Assembly: GCA_964576535.1 (NCBI GenBank)
Contig: CAZNWB010000005.1
Coordinates: 1-64,000, forward strand
Direction: 5' to 3'
Length of the DNA: 64,000 nucleotides
Source of the DNA: 2-02-FULL-66-22 sp964576535
GTDB lineage: Bacteria > Methylomirabilota > Methylomirabilia > Methylomirabilales > 2-02-FULL-66-22
Positions 24,838 through 33,770 of this stretch are shown here, one piece after another (the stretch's first letter is position 1; the number at the start of each line of letters is the position of its first letter). The notes under the pieces were generated by a model that did no database searches, was not told the DNA's origin, and was given only the letters and a program-made list of their open reading frames with translations. Both the position numbers and the translations under genes were made by a program.

Positions 24838-26103
24838 ATGCCTGCAGGCGAATCCATTCCTTTGTACATCTGCGCCCCCTTCGTAATCCTCCTGATTCTC
24901 ATCGCCGTCATGCCCTTGGCCCTTCCGCACTTCTGGGAGAAGAACCGGAACAAGGCGATCCTGTCGGCTCTGGTCAGCATTCCTGTGCTGCCCTTCTTGA
25001 TCACCCGCCTCCCGGTTGAGCTGGGCCGCAGCGTCGAGGATTACATCTCTTTCATTCTGCTGCTGGCTTCGCTGTTCATCATCTCGGGCGGCATTTTGCT
25101 GACAGGTGACCTGCGAGCGACTCCGGCAGTGAATACCTCGTTCCTGTTCCTCGGGGCGGTGATATCCAACCTGATCGGCACAACCGGCGCGAGCATGCTG
25201 CTCATCCGCCCGCTGTTGAAGACGAACAGCGAGAGGAAGTACATCCACCACATCCCCGTATTCTTCATCTTTGTCGTGTCCAATATCGGCGGAAGCTTGA
25301 CGCCTCTGGGGGATCCCCCGTTGTTCCTGGGGTATCTGAGGGGGGTTCCCTTCGCCTGGACGTTCAACCTCTTCCCGATGTGGTTGACCGCCCTGGCCAT
25401 CCTGCTGGTCGTGTTCTGTGTGTGGGATACCTGGTGTTACCGAAAGGAAAGTCCGGCCGACATCCAGCGTGACCGTGCGATGGCAACGCCGCTTCGCGTG
25501 TCGGGCACGCTGAACCTGCTGTTTCTGTTGGTCGTGATCCTCTCGGTGTTCCTCCAGTTCCCCTTCCCCTACCGGGAGTTGACGATGGTGGCTATGAGCA
25601 TCCTCTCGATGGCATTCACGAAGAAAGGGCTGCGGGACCAACACGGGTTCACGTTCGCGCCCATCTCGGAGGTGGCCATCCTCTTCGCCGGGATCTTCGT
25701 CACCATGGTGCCGTTGCTCACGCTGCTCCAGATCAAGGGTGCGGAAATGGGCATCACGCAACCCTGGCAATTCTTCTGGCTTTCGGGCGGTTTGAGCTCC
25801 TTCCTGGACAACGCGCCCACGTACCTCACCTTCTTCTCGCTGGCGGAGAGCGTCACCAGTAGCCGGAGCCTCGCGGGCATTCCGGTCATTGCCGGTGTCC
25901 GGGCGGACCTGTTGCGCGCCATCAGTTGCGGCGCCGTGTTCATGGGGGCGAACACGTATATTGGGAACGGACCGAACTTTATGGTAAAAGTGATCGCCGA
26001 GGAGCAGGGTGTGGCGGTGCCGCATTTCTTTGGGTACATGCTGTATTCCGGGTTGGTGCTCATCCCGACGTTCCTGGTCATCACCGTGGTATTTTTTCTG
26101 TAG
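24838..26103 (+). CDS. Na+/H+ antiporter of the NhaD/ArsB (ion transporter) superfamily
   Basis: 421 residues and about 11-12 helices. VSNIGGSLTPLGDPPLFLGYLRG in the middle and FLDNAPTYLTFFSLA in the second half are the paired helix-break motifs of NhaD-like and citrate-type ion transporters, and GANTYIGNGPNFMVK follows. Family members exchange Na+ and H+ or move oxyanions. Its codon use (more T and A in wobble positions) is slightly different from the neighbours. GGATGGGGTGA precedes the ATG. Confidence 0.85.
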   Translation: MPAGESIPLYICAPFVILLILIAVMPLALPHFWEKNRNKAILSALVSIPVLPFLITRLPVELGRSVEDYISFILLLASLFIISGGILLTGDLRATPAVNTSFLFLGAVISNLIGTTGASMLLIRPLLKTNSERKYIHHIPVFFIFVVSNIGGSLTPLGDPPLFLGYLRGVPFAWTFNLFPMWLTALAILLVVFCVWDTWCYRKESPADIQRDRAMATPLRVSGTLNLLFLLVVILSVFLQFPFPYRELTMVAMSILSMAFTKKGLRDQHGFTFAPISEVAILFAGIFVTMVPLLTLLQIKGAEMGITQPWQFFWLSGGLSSFLDNAPTYLTFFSLAESVTSSRSLAGIPVIAGVRADLLRAISCGAVFMGANTYIGNGPNFMVKVIAEEQGVAVPHFFGYMLYSGLVLIPTFLVITVVFFL

Positions 26104-26264
26104 CGGAATTCCATTTTGTGTCGGATGATCGGGGTGGGTGGACCGGATGCCCGGGGATGATCCTGTCCGGCTGGGAGCGCGGGCCACAGGCCCAGAGGGA
26201 GCCGGCGAGCACCCTCCGGGCTGCACGGCAATGATCCGGGGCTCGGCTGGAGGAATGCGGCGAG

Positions 26265-27173
26265 ATGCCTGACAAGGCGACCATTGGGCAGATCCTCCGG
26301 CAGCATCGGGAGGAGCGGGGACTGACCCCGGAGCAGGCGGCGTTCCAGAGCAAGGTGCCACTCCGGCTCCTGCAGGCGTTGGAGTCGGATGATTACCACC
26401 TGCTTCCCGACGCGGGATACCTGATCCGCTTCCTGCACGAGTATGCCCGCCTGCTCAAGCTGGATCCCGCTGCCCTGCAGCAGGAGTTTCGCAGGACAAT
26501 CCACCGGCCGCCGGGGCAATCCCTGACCCCGGTTCCGCCGCCGCCTCCGCCGCCCATCCCGTGGAAACATGTTGCCTGGACCGGGGCGGCGATCCTGGTC
26601 GTGACGCCGCTGGTCTTCATCGCGCTCTCCCTGGCCTCCAAGCGGTCTGCGGACCGGGCCCCCGCGCCGCCGGTCGTGGAGCGGCCAACCGAGGAGCCGG
26701 GTCCGGTCGGGGACAGTAACCGGCTGATTCCGGACCCGCCCGCGGCGACGCTGTCGGATGCCGTCCGGTCGGACACGGCCGACGCCCAGTCCGGGACGCG
26801 CGGGATTGCCCCCGGGCCTGTAGCGATCGCCCAGGGCCCGCCGATCCTGCCCCCGGAACGGAAGTCCTACCGGTTTCTCTTGACGGCCCACACTCTGGAG
26901 CCGACGTGGATGTCCGTGCGCGCTGACGGCGGGCAAGAGCGCGAGGTCCTCCTGCAGAAGGGACAGACCGCGCGCTTCGTCGCGGACACGGGATTCGTCG
27001 TGACGGTGGGGAATGCGGGCGGCGTGGAACTCAGCCTGAATGGGCAGCCCCTCCCGTCCCTGGGTGCGTCGGGACAGGTGATCCGCGATCTGGCGATTCC
27101 GCCGGGACGTGGGCCGTCGGATGCAACCCAGGCACCCTCCCCCGGAGGCGTTCAACCGCGGGCGGGGCGGTAG
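26265..27173 (+). CDS. RodZ-like protein: HTH domain, one membrane helix, C-terminal DUF4115
   Basis: 302 residues. Residues 5-78 are an HTH_25 domain (IGQILRQHREERGLTPEQAAFQSKVPLRLLQALE). A proline run precedes one membrane helix at about 108-126, and the C-terminal 215-280 region (FLLTAHTLEPTWMSVRADGGQEREVLLQKGQ) is the DUF4115 beta domain. RodZ links MreB to the cell wall machinery; the same layout is used by other membrane HTH proteins. A Pro/Ala-rich linker lies between. No mre genes are nearby. Confidence 0.82.
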   Translation: MPDKATIGQILRQHREERGLTPEQAAFQSKVPLRLLQALESDDYHLLPDAGYLIRFLHEYARLLKLDPAALQQEFRRTIHRPPGQSLTPVPPPPPPPIPWKHVAWTGAAILVVTPLVFIALSLASKRSADRAPAPPVVERPTEEPGPVGDSNRLIPDPPAATLSDAVRSDTADAQSGTRGIAPGPVAIAQGPPILPPERKSYRFLLTAHTLEPTWMSVRADGGQEREVLLQKGQTARFVADTGFVVTVGNAGGVELSLNGQPLPSLGASGQVIRDLAIPPGRGPSDATQAPSPGGVQPRAGR

Positions 27174-27284
27174 GCGGGTACGGCGCGGATGGAGCTGCAG
27201 TGCAGAAGCGGCCTGACGGTTCCTGGCGAACGGCCTAGGCGAGCCGGGGTATGGACCCTGCCGCGTCCCGCGTGAGCCGCTGAG

Positions 27285-28433
27285 ATGACGACTGGGGACG
27301 TCCACCGCGCGCACTGGATCCGGCCCGCCGGCCTGTGCACGGGCATCCTTCTGGTGTCGATCGCCCACCTCCTGACGCCCGTCGGGCGCCAGATCCAGCA
27401 CGATATCCTGGTGCGTCTGTACTACTTGCCCATTGCCCTGGGCGGGCTGTGGTACGGCCTGCGGGGCGGCCTGGGCACGGCCGGTCTCATCACCCTGGTG
27501 TACCTGCCCCACGTCATCGGCGTGGACCACGGGACCATGACCATCGGGTACGTGCTGGAGATCCCGGTGTTCCTGGCGGTTGGCTTCCTCATCGGAATGA
27601 TGGTGGATCGGCAGGAGCATTTCCGCCGCGGCCGGGAGGTGCAGGCCGAGACGCTGGCCCGCTCGCACCGGGATCTGCAGGAACAGACCCGCCTGCTGCT
27701 GGAGAAGGAGACGCAGCTCCACCGGGCCGATCGCCTCTCCGCGCTGGGTCAGCTGTCCGCGGGCCTGGCCCACGAGATCCGCAATCCTCTGGGCTCCATC
27801 AAGGGCGCGGTCGAGATCCTCCAGGACGACTATCCCGCCGGCCACCCGAAGGCGGAGTTCTTTGCCATCCTGCTGAAGGAGGTGGATCGGCTGAACGACG
27901 TGCTGACCAACTTCCTCAGCTTTGCGCGCCCCGTGAACCCGCACCTGAGCCCGGTGGATGTGCGGGCGGTTCTCACCGCGCTGGAAGGGCTGGTCTCGGG
28001 CCAGGCGCGGGGGCGGCGGGTCCAGGTCTTCACCAGCTTCCACTCGGGGCCCTCACGGGTCATGGCGGACGAGACGCTGCTCAAGCAGGCGTTCCTGAAC
28101 ATCATGTTGAACGCGCTGGAGGCCATGCCGGAGGGCGGGGACCTGGCCATCTCGACCCGTCTGGGATCGGGGACCGCCGCGTCGGCCGCCGACGAGCGGC
28201 CGGAATGGCTGGAGACGGTTTTCGACGACACGGGCCCGGGGATCGCGGAAGAGTATCTGGGACGCATCTTCGACCCCTTTTTCACCACCAAGAAGGACGG
28301 GACCGGCCTGGGGCTGGCCATCACCCACCGGATCATCGAGAACCATCAGGGCACGATCCGGGTCATGAGCCAGCGGGGGAAGGGGACCACGTTCGTGATC
28401 ACCCTGCCGCTGGAGGGGGCCATGCGGGTATGA
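27285..28433 (+). CDS. Membrane sensor histidine kinase (NtrB/AtoS type)
   Basis: 382 residues. Four N-terminal helices (about 14-105) make a membrane sensor without an obvious PAS domain. A coiled linker leads to HisKA with LSAGLAHEIRNPLGSIKGAVE (phospho-His in AHEIRNP). The HATPase_c domain has NIMLNALEAMPEGG, DDTGPGIAEEYLGRIFDPFFTTKKDGTGLGLAI and a final GKGTTFVITLPL. Its stop overlaps the start of the response regulator (ATGA), so the two are a cognate pair. Confidence 0.93.
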   Translation: MTTGDVHRAHWIRPAGLCTGILLVSIAHLLTPVGRQIQHDILVRLYYLPIALGGLWYGLRGGLGTAGLITLVYLPHVIGVDHGTMTIGYVLEIPVFLAVGFLIGMMVDRQEHFRRGREVQAETLARSHRDLQEQTRLLLEKETQLHRADRLSALGQLSAGLAHEIRNPLGSIKGAVEILQDDYPAGHPKAEFFAILLKEVDRLNDVLTNFLSFARPVNPHLSPVDVRAVLTALEGLVSGQARGRRVQVFTSFHSGPSRVMADETLLKQAFLNIMLNALEAMPEGGDLAISTRLGSGTAASAADERPEWLETVFDDTGPGIAEEYLGRIFDPFFTTKKDGTGLGLAITHRIIENHQGTIRVMSQRGKGTTFVITLPLEGAMRV

Positions 28434-29830
28434 GGCGGGTGAAGATCCTGGTCATCGACGACGACGAGAGCCTGCGGCGCGTCCTGGAGTACAACCTGGC
28501 CCAGGAGGGGTACGCGGTCCTCACGGCGGCCAGCGGCGAGCACGGGCTCGAACTCTTGAAGAAGGAACGGGCGGATGTGGTGGTGACCGATGTCCGGATG
28601 GCCGGGATGGACGGGCTGCAGGTCCTGGAGGGCGTCCACAAGCTGGACCCCAGCATCCAGGTGATCATTCTCACCGCCTTCGGGACCATCGAGATGGCGG
28701 TGGAGGCCATGAAGGCCGGGGCCTTCCACTACATCAGCAAGCCCTTCAACCGGGACGAGCTGAAGCTCACCATCCAGAAGGCCCTGCAGCTCAAGGACCT
28801 GGAGCGGGAGAACGTGGCCCTGCGGCAGGAGCTCCAGGCCCGCGTCGGCCTGGACACTATCATCGCCGAGAGCCCCCCGATGAAGGCGATCCTGGAGATG
28901 CTGGGGCGGGTGGCTCCCACCGAGACCACGGTGCTGATCCTGGGCGAGAGCGGAACCGGCAAGGAGCTGATCGCCCGCGCGATTCACGCCAACTCCCCGA
29001 GGGCCGGCGGGCCCTTCGTGGCGGTCAACTGTGCCGCCATTCCGGAGAATCTGCTGGAGAGCGAGCTTTTCGGGCACGTCAAGGGGGCCTTCACCGGAGC
29101 CATCCGGGACCGGGTCGGGAAGTTCGAGGCGGCCGAGGGGGGCACGATCTTCCTGGACGAGATCGGCGAGATGCGGCCAGAGCTGCAGGTGAAGATCCTG
29201 CGCTGCCTGGAGGAGCGGACGCTGGAGCGGGTGGGCGACAACCGCCAGATCCGCGTGGACGTCCGGATCCTCGCGGCCACCAACAAGGACCTGACCAAGG
29301 CCATCCAGGCGGGGGAGTTCCGCGAGGACCTGTACTACCGCCTGAACGTGGTGCCCCTTTCCATCCCGCCCCTCCGCGAGCGGCGGGGGGACATCCGTCC
29401 CCTGGCCCAGCACTTCCTGAAGCGACTCGGCGCCCCGCCGCGCCTGGCGATCGCCCCCGACGCCTTCCGGGCCCTGGAGACCTACGAGTGGCCCGGGAAC
29501 GTCCGGGAGCTGGAGAATGCCCTGGAGCGGGCCATGATCTTCCACCGGGGGGACGTCATCACCGTGAACGACCTGCCGGAGGCGATCAAGGTACCCCGCT
29601 CCCGCGAGGCGGTCGCATTACCGGTGAGCCTGCCCGAGGCCGGCCTGTCCCTGGAGGAGGTGGAGAAGGAGCTGATCCTGCGCGCCTTGCAGAAGCACGA
29701 CTGGAACCAGTCCCGCGCGGCCCGCTACCTCGGGATCACGCGCCACACCCTCCTGTACCGGATGGAGAAGCACACCATCCTCCGTCCCGGCGGCCGCGGG
29801 GCCCAGCCCGAGGAGGAAAAGACAGAATGA
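28430..29830 (+). CDS. Sigma-54 dependent response regulator, NtrC family
   Basis: 466 residues, complete. Receiver domain: KILVIDDDESLRR, phospho-acceptor in VVVTDVRMAGMDG. AAA+ domain: GESGTGKE, GAFTGA, the Walker B region GGTIFLDEIGEM, and the WPGNVRELENALERA sensor II region. The C-terminal FIS-type HTH is WNQSRAARYLGITRHTLLYRMEKH. It activates sigma-54 promoters when phosphorylated by the kinase upstream. The frame also runs on upstream but only as a shadow of the kinase, so the ATG at 28430 is used. Confidence 0.96.
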   Translation: MRRVKILVIDDDESLRRVLEYNLAQEGYAVLTAASGEHGLELLKKERADVVVTDVRMAGMDGLQVLEGVHKLDPSIQVIILTAFGTIEMAVEAMKAGAFHYISKPFNRDELKLTIQKALQLKDLERENVALRQELQARVGLDTIIAESPPMKAILEMLGRVAPTETTVLILGESGTGKELIARAIHANSPRAGGPFVAVNCAAIPENLLESELFGHVKGAFTGAIRDRVGKFEAAEGGTIFLDEIGEMRPELQVKILRCLEERTLERVGDNRQIRVDVRILAATNKDLTKAIQAGEFREDLYYRLNVVPLSIPPLRERRGDIRPLAQHFLKRLGAPPRLAIAPDAFRALETYEWPGNVRELENALERAMIFHRGDVITVNDLPEAIKVPRSREAVALPVSLPEAGLSLEEVEKELILRALQKHDWNQSRAARYLGITRHTLLYRMEKHTILRPGGRGAQPEEEKTE

Positions 29831-29909
29831 GACCCCTCGTGCAGTCGCGCGAGGGTCCAGCCCGCCGCCCCCCCGCCTCATTACGCTGACGGCCAGGAAA
29901 AGCCAGGTC

Positions 29910-30794
29910 ATGACCGAGTTGACGTGGGGCATCGCGGGAGGACTGGGGACCGGCCTGACGTGGGCGGCCCTCAGCCTTCTCGTCAGCTCGCTCTCCGACA
30001 CCCTCCGGCCCATCAGCGTCACGGCCGTACGGTCCACGATCGGCGGTGGCATCATTCTGGCCGTCGCGCTTTTCACCGGGCACGGGCCGGAGATCCTCCG
30101 GATGCCGCTGTGGGCCGTCCTGGCCCTGTGGGCCTCCATCCTGCTGGCCATGGGGTTTGGCGATACCATGTTCTTTGCCAGCATGGGTTCCCTGGGGGTC
30201 ACCCGCGCCCTGATCCTCAGCCTGGCCAACCCGCTGCTTACCTCGGTCGTGGGGATCGGCCTGCTGGGCGAGAAGGTGACCCTCCCTAGGATCATTGGCA
30301 TCCTGTTGGTCGTGGGTGGGCTCGCGCTCATCATCTCGGGGAAAAGCGAGGGTGGGGTGAGGGGCCGTGGGGATGCGCGCCGGGGTCTCAAGCTGGTGTT
30401 CCTGGCGGCCGGAGCGTGGGCCGTGTCAGCCATCATCATGAAGCCCCCGCTGCAGATCGTCTCGGCCACGGCGGCCGCGGCCGTTCGGATTCCCCTGGCA
30501 GGGCTCGTCCTGTGGCTGACCCCCTGGACCCGAGGGACCCTACGCGAGGTGGCGGCTTGCCGGTCGAGGGAGCGGGCCTCGCTGGCCGCGGTCTGTGTAC
30601 TGAGCGCCATCGGGTCCCTGCTCTTCACCACGGGGATCAAGTTCGGCGGGGTGGCGGTGGGAAATGTCCTGGCGTCCACCTCCCCCTTATTCACTTTGCC
30701 CTTCGAGGTGCTGGTGTTCCGCCAGCGCCCGTCCGCCAGGACCGTCTTCGGGGCGGTGGTGACGGTCGGGGGGGTCGGCCTTATGAACTTCTGA
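29910..30794 (+). CDS. EamA/DMT-family permease
   Basis: 294 residues with ten predicted helices arranged as two five-helix EamA repeats (about 5-143 and 160-292). The first repeat ends in ILLVVGGLALIISG and the second in VVTVGGVGLMNF, the usual repeat ends. Substrates in this superfamily range from amino acids to nucleotide sugars; none can be assigned. It starts 80 bp after the regulator; the spacer has a GACCCCTCG/CGAGGGTC hairpin. Confidence 0.88.
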   Translation: MTELTWGIAGGLGTGLTWAALSLLVSSLSDTLRPISVTAVRSTIGGGIILAVALFTGHGPEILRMPLWAVLALWASILLAMGFGDTMFFASMGSLGVTRALILSLANPLLTSVVGIGLLGEKVTLPRIIGILLVVGGLALIISGKSEGGVRGRGDARRGLKLVFLAAGAWAVSAIIMKPPLQIVSATAAAAVRIPLAGLVLWLTPWTRGTLREVAACRSRERASLAAVCVLSAIGSLLFTTGIKFGGVAVGNVLASTSPLFTLPFEVLVFRQRPSARTVFGAVVTVGGVGLMNF

Positions 30795-30811
30795 ATTCAC
30801 CCTGCCGGCGG

Positions 30812-30840
30812 TTGTCTTCCGTCCTGGGACGGGATAGAGT
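30812..30840 (+). promoter_or_regulatory. Possible promoter of the aldolase gene
   Basis: TTGTCT at 30812-30817, a 17-bp spacer and TAGAGT at 30835-30840, 58 bp upstream of the GTG. Confidence 0.4.
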
Positions 30841-30898
30841 GATTCGACTTGGCAGGAAAGCCGTTGGGTCAACCTCCGTTGGCGATCTCGGAGGATTC

Positions 30899-31756
30899 GT
30901 GCCACTGGGTGATGTGCGTGCGATGCTGGCGGCCGCGCGGCGGCGGCGCAGGGCCGTGGGCTCGTTCAACGTGTTCAATCTCGAAACCATCGAGGCGGTC
31001 CTGGGGGCCGCGACGGTTCGTCGCAGCCCGGCGATCGTCGCCTTCACCGAGCGGCTGGCGGAGGATTTCGACCTGAAGACACTGGCCCTCGTGGTCCGCC
31101 ACCGCGCCGCGGGCCTCGACGTTCCCATCGGCCTTCACCTGGATCACGGCCAGAGCGAGGCCGGCGTCCTGCGCGCCCTCCGGGCCGGGTTCACCTCGGT
31201 GATGTATGACGGCGCCGGCATCCCCTACGAGGAGAAGGTGCGCCGTACCCGGGCCATCGCTGACATGGCCCACGGGTTCAGCGCTGCCGTGGAGGCGGAG
31301 CTGGGACACGTGCCGCGGGGCGGCCGGCAGGGCGAGGTCCTGGCCGACCCCGACCTCGTCGCGGATTTTGTGCAGCGGACCGGCGTGGACGTGGTGGCAG
31401 TGGCCATCGGTTCGATCCATGGGCTGAAGGCAGGAGAGGCCCGTCTGGATTTCAACCGCCTGCGGGCCATCCGGCGGGAAACCGACGCCCATCTCTCGCT
31501 CCACGGCAGCTCGGGGATCGCGGACGCGGGGCTCCGGCGGGGCATCCGGGAGGGAATCACGAAGATCAGTTACTTCACGGCGGCCTCCCGGGCGGCCAGC
31601 CTGGCGATGCGCGCGACTTGGCGGGCGGGTCGGAGTGTTCCCCCCTATGCGGTGCTTTCCGTTGCCGCGCGCCGGGCATTCCAGGCCAGGATCGAGGAGC
31701 GGCTCATGGTGTACGCGGGCGGCCGCCGCCGGCGGTCACGCTCAACTGAAGACTGA
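30899..31756 (+). CDS. Class II fructose-bisphosphate aldolase-family protein
   Basis: 285 residues from the GTG at 30899, which has GGAGG five bases ahead. IGLHLDHGQ (D82, H83) carries the catalytic Asp and first Zn ligand; SVMYDGAG, VEAELGHV, IGSIHGLK and LSLHGSSGI are the other class II motifs. The variant GHVPRGGRQGE loop is closer to tagatose/KbaY-type or uncharacterised relatives than to glycolytic Fba, so the substrate is open. The last residues (RRRRSRSTED) run into a repeat and into the 55-bp sequence duplicated across the assembly gap. Confidence 0.85.
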   Translation: MPLGDVRAMLAAARRRRRAVGSFNVFNLETIEAVLGAATVRRSPAIVAFTERLAEDFDLKTLALVVRHRAAGLDVPIGLHLDHGQSEAGVLRALRAGFTSVMYDGAGIPYEEKVRRTRAIADMAHGFSAAVEAELGHVPRGGRQGEVLADPDLVADFVQRTGVDVVAVAIGSIHGLKAGEARLDFNRLRAIRRETDAHLSLHGSSGIADAGLRRGIREGITKISYFTAASRAASLAMRATWRAGRSVPPYAVLSVAARRAFQARIEERLMVYAGGRRRRSRSTED

Positions 31757-31922
31757 CAACGGACTACNNNNNNNNNNNNNNNNNNNNNNNNNNNNNNNNN
31801 NNNNNNNNNNNNNNNNNNNNNNNNNNNNNNNNNNNNNNNNNNNNNNNNNNNNNNNNNNNNNNNNNNNACGCGGGCGGCCGCCGCCGGCGGTCACGCTCAA
31901 CTGAAGACTGACAACGGACTAC
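31713..31922. other. Assembly gap (100 N) flanked by an identical 55-bp sequence
   Basis: 31713-31767 and 31868-31922 are the same 55 bases, with N from 31768 to 31867. Neighbouring contigs that share a 55-bp end point to a de Bruijn graph overlap (k=55) that was never merged. The real gap is probably zero and the second copy an artefact. Confidence 0.9.
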
Positions 31923-31991
31923 GGACGACGGACTCTCCTTCAGTTCTTCCAGGTGACCGGTTATCAGTTGTCGGTTTGAAATTTTCAGTTG
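31899..31991. repeat. ACTGACAACGGACTACGGAC wobble repeat
   Basis: Words such as GAAGACTGACAACGGACTAC are followed by the mirrored GGTTATCAGTTGTCGG and TTTCAGTTGCCGG. A related set is at 53604-53695. Confidence 0.65.
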
Positions 31992-32019
31992 CCGGAGCGA
32001 TAGCGACGGAGAGGTGCTC

Positions 32020-32676
32020 ATGCCGATCCGACTCTCCCGGGATGCCAGGCTGATCCGCTTTTCCTCGTCTGACGGTCTTCAGCTCGAGGGACGGCTGACC
32101 CTGGGGGAGAGCGGCCGGGCTATCGTGTTGTGCCATCCCCATCCACTCTACGGCGGGTCCATGCTTACCCCTGTGATCCTCACCGTCGAACAGACCTTTC
32201 GGGAGGCCGGGTACACCACACTGGCCTTCAACTTCCGGGGGGTCGGAGGCAGCGAGGGGGAACACGGAGAAGGGCGGGCGGAGGTCGCCGACGTCACGGG
32301 GGCCCTGGAGTTCCTGGCGAATACCCTGGAGGCTCTCCCACCCATGCTGGTGGTCGCGGGCTATTCTTTTGGCAGCGTGGTCGGGGGGAGGGTGGCAGCC
32401 ACGGACCCCCGGGTATATCTTTACCTGGGGATTGCGCCACCCGTGAACCTACACGACTTTGGTTTCCTGCAGTCGGCCAGGTGCCGCATCGCGCTGATCG
32501 CTGGAAGCCGGGATGAGCTCTGCGAGCCCCATCGGCTGGAACGATTCGTCATCTCGCTGCCAGGAGAATTCTGGATGCGGATCTTGGACACAGACCATTT
32601 CTTTGAGGGGGCGCTGGAGGGATTGGCGGAGGCCTGTCGGGAAATCATCACCTGGGCCGGGGAGGGAGAAGCGTGA
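32020..32676 (+). CDS. Alpha/beta hydrolase (esterase-like)
   Basis: 218 residues. CHPHPLYGGSM near residue 37 is the oxyanion-hole region; FNFRGVGGSEG, GYSFGS (nucleophile Ser), GSRDELC (Asp) and DTDHFF (His) complete the triad layout. This is the small cytoplasmic alpha/beta hydrolase group with the HPHPxxGG signature, common beside metabolic genes; substrate unknown. The ATG at 32020 has GGAGAGG ahead; GTG 32014 is possible. Confidence 0.87.
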   Translation: MPIRLSRDARLIRFSSSDGLQLEGRLTLGESGRAIVLCHPHPLYGGSMLTPVILTVEQTFREAGYTTLAFNFRGVGGSEGEHGEGRAEVADVTGALEFLANTLEALPPMLVVAGYSFGSVVGGRVAATDPRVYLYLGIAPPVNLHDFGFLQSARCRIALIAGSRDELCEPHRLERFVISLPGEFWMRILDTDHFFEGALEGLAEACREIITWAGEGEA

Positions 32677-32741
32677 TGAAGTGACCGCCGGTCTCGTAGG
32701 GCAGTCGTGGGAGGCCTCATGGGGAAGGAAGGAGGAGCGCG

Positions 32742-33002
32742 ATGGCAACCTACATCCTGCTGACGAAGCTCACCGACCATGGACGGAAGACCCTGAAGGA
32801 GAAGCCAAACCGGGTCAAAGAGGTCAACAAGGAAGTGGAGAAGATGGGGGGCAAGGTGGTGGCCCAGTACGCCGTCCTGGGTCCCTACGATTTCGTGAAT
32901 GTGGTGGAGGCCGCCGACAACAAGGCCATCGCCAAGATCTCGGTCGAGTTGGGGGCACGCGGGACGATCGAGATCATGACGCTTCCGGTCGTCACTCTGT
33001 AG
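32742..33002 (+). CDS. GYD domain protein
   Basis: 86 residues, a complete single GYD domain: TYILLTKLTDHGRKTLKEKP at the start, VVAQYAVLGPYDFVNVVEAAD in the middle and TLPVVTL at the end. The fold is ferredoxin-like and the function unknown. A GGAAGGAGG site lies upstream of the ATG. It is followed by a 12-bp perfect hairpin. Confidence 0.9.
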   Translation: MATYILLTKLTDHGRKTLKEKPNRVKEVNKEVEKMGGKVVAQYAVLGPYDFVNVVEAADNKAIAKISVELGARGTIEIMTLPVVTL

Positions 33003-33030
33003 TACAGAGACTTGGGGTTTTGCTGACACT

Positions 33031-33066
33031 CGCCGGGCACCCGGCGTTCCGCCTGGGTGCCCGGCG
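33031..33066 (+). terminator. Hairpin after the GYD gene
   Basis: CGCCGGGCACCC and GGGTGCCCGGCG form a perfect 12-bp stem with a 12-nt loop, 28 bp after the stop. No U-run follows, so it may be a structural end and not a classical terminator. Confidence 0.5.
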
Positions 33067-33151
33067 CCCCAGGCTGGATACCGGGTACTGCCTCGTGAAC
33101 CCACGTTGACCCGTCGAACGAATATGCAGCCGCACGGAAGCGGGAGGCAGG

Positions 33152-33748
33152 ATGCGAATCCACGCGGCGCTGGATAGCCTGATCGAGCTGGAATGGCGGG
33201 TGGCCCGGCTGTATACGCGCTTCTATGGACGCTTTTCCGATCTTCCCGCCGTCTCCGGGATCTGGTGGGAGATGGCCCTGGACGAGCACGAGCACGTCGG
33301 GGTCCTGACCATGGTCAAAGAGCTGGCGGATCCGAAAGCGAAGGTCGCCGATATCCGGCACCGGCTGAGACCCCTGCAGAGCGCCATCCGGGCTTGCGAG
33401 CACGCAGCAGGTGGGGAAGTGACCTTGAGCCAGGCACTGGCCATGGCAGTCCGCCTGGAGCGATCGGAACTCGACCGCTTGGGCCGCGAAACGGTACAGG
33501 CCATCGGTGGCGACCTGCCGCCGATCCCGCGCTCGGCCTTTGCGCCGCACGAGGCGCATCTCGAGCGGCTGATGCGGACGGTCCGGAAGTTCGGAGGGGA
33601 AGAGGTTGTTCGCTCCGCCTGGGACCTCACTCCCGAGGGCCGGCTTCGACCTCGGGGGTCTCCCGCAGCGCCTGCGCTCCCGGGAGGGAGGGCATCGGTT
33701 TCCCGGGGAAGGAAGGGGAAAGGGGGGAGCCGGGCCAAAGGCGCCTGA
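33152..33748 (+). CDS. Ferritin-like (rubrerythrin-type) helical protein
   Basis: 198 residues. Four helices carry candidate di-iron ligands: SLIELEWRVARLYTRF (E), MALDEHEHVGVL (ExxH), AVRLERSELDRLG (E) and APHEAHLERL (ExxH). This fits the ferritin-like di-iron fold, though the exact subfamily is not recognised. The C-terminal 50 residues are low-complexity, basic and Gly-rich. It converges on znuB with 22 bp between them. A role in metal storage or peroxide defence is inference. Confidence 0.6.
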   Translation: MRIHAALDSLIELEWRVARLYTRFYGRFSDLPAVSGIWWEMALDEHEHVGVLTMVKELADPKAKVADIRHRLRPLQSAIRACEHAAGGEVTLSQALAMAVRLERSELDRLGRETVQAIGGDLPPIPRSAFAPHEAHLERLMRTVRKFGGEEVVRSAWDLTPEGRLRPRGSPAAPALPGGRASVSRGRKGKGGSRAKGA

Positions 33749-33770
33749 GGATGCGCCGCTGCATCCCGGA

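Noticed and set aside
23026..26361. Very long open frame (1111 codons) on the minus strand
   Set aside because: It runs through the N gap and opposite rmuC and the antiporter, with His/Gln/Asp-rich composition typical of an antisense shadow in GC-rich DNA.
27335..28429. In-frame upstream extension of the NtrC-type gene
   Set aside because: The extension overlaps the histidine kinase and has no domain; the receiver domain starts at the ATG at 28430.
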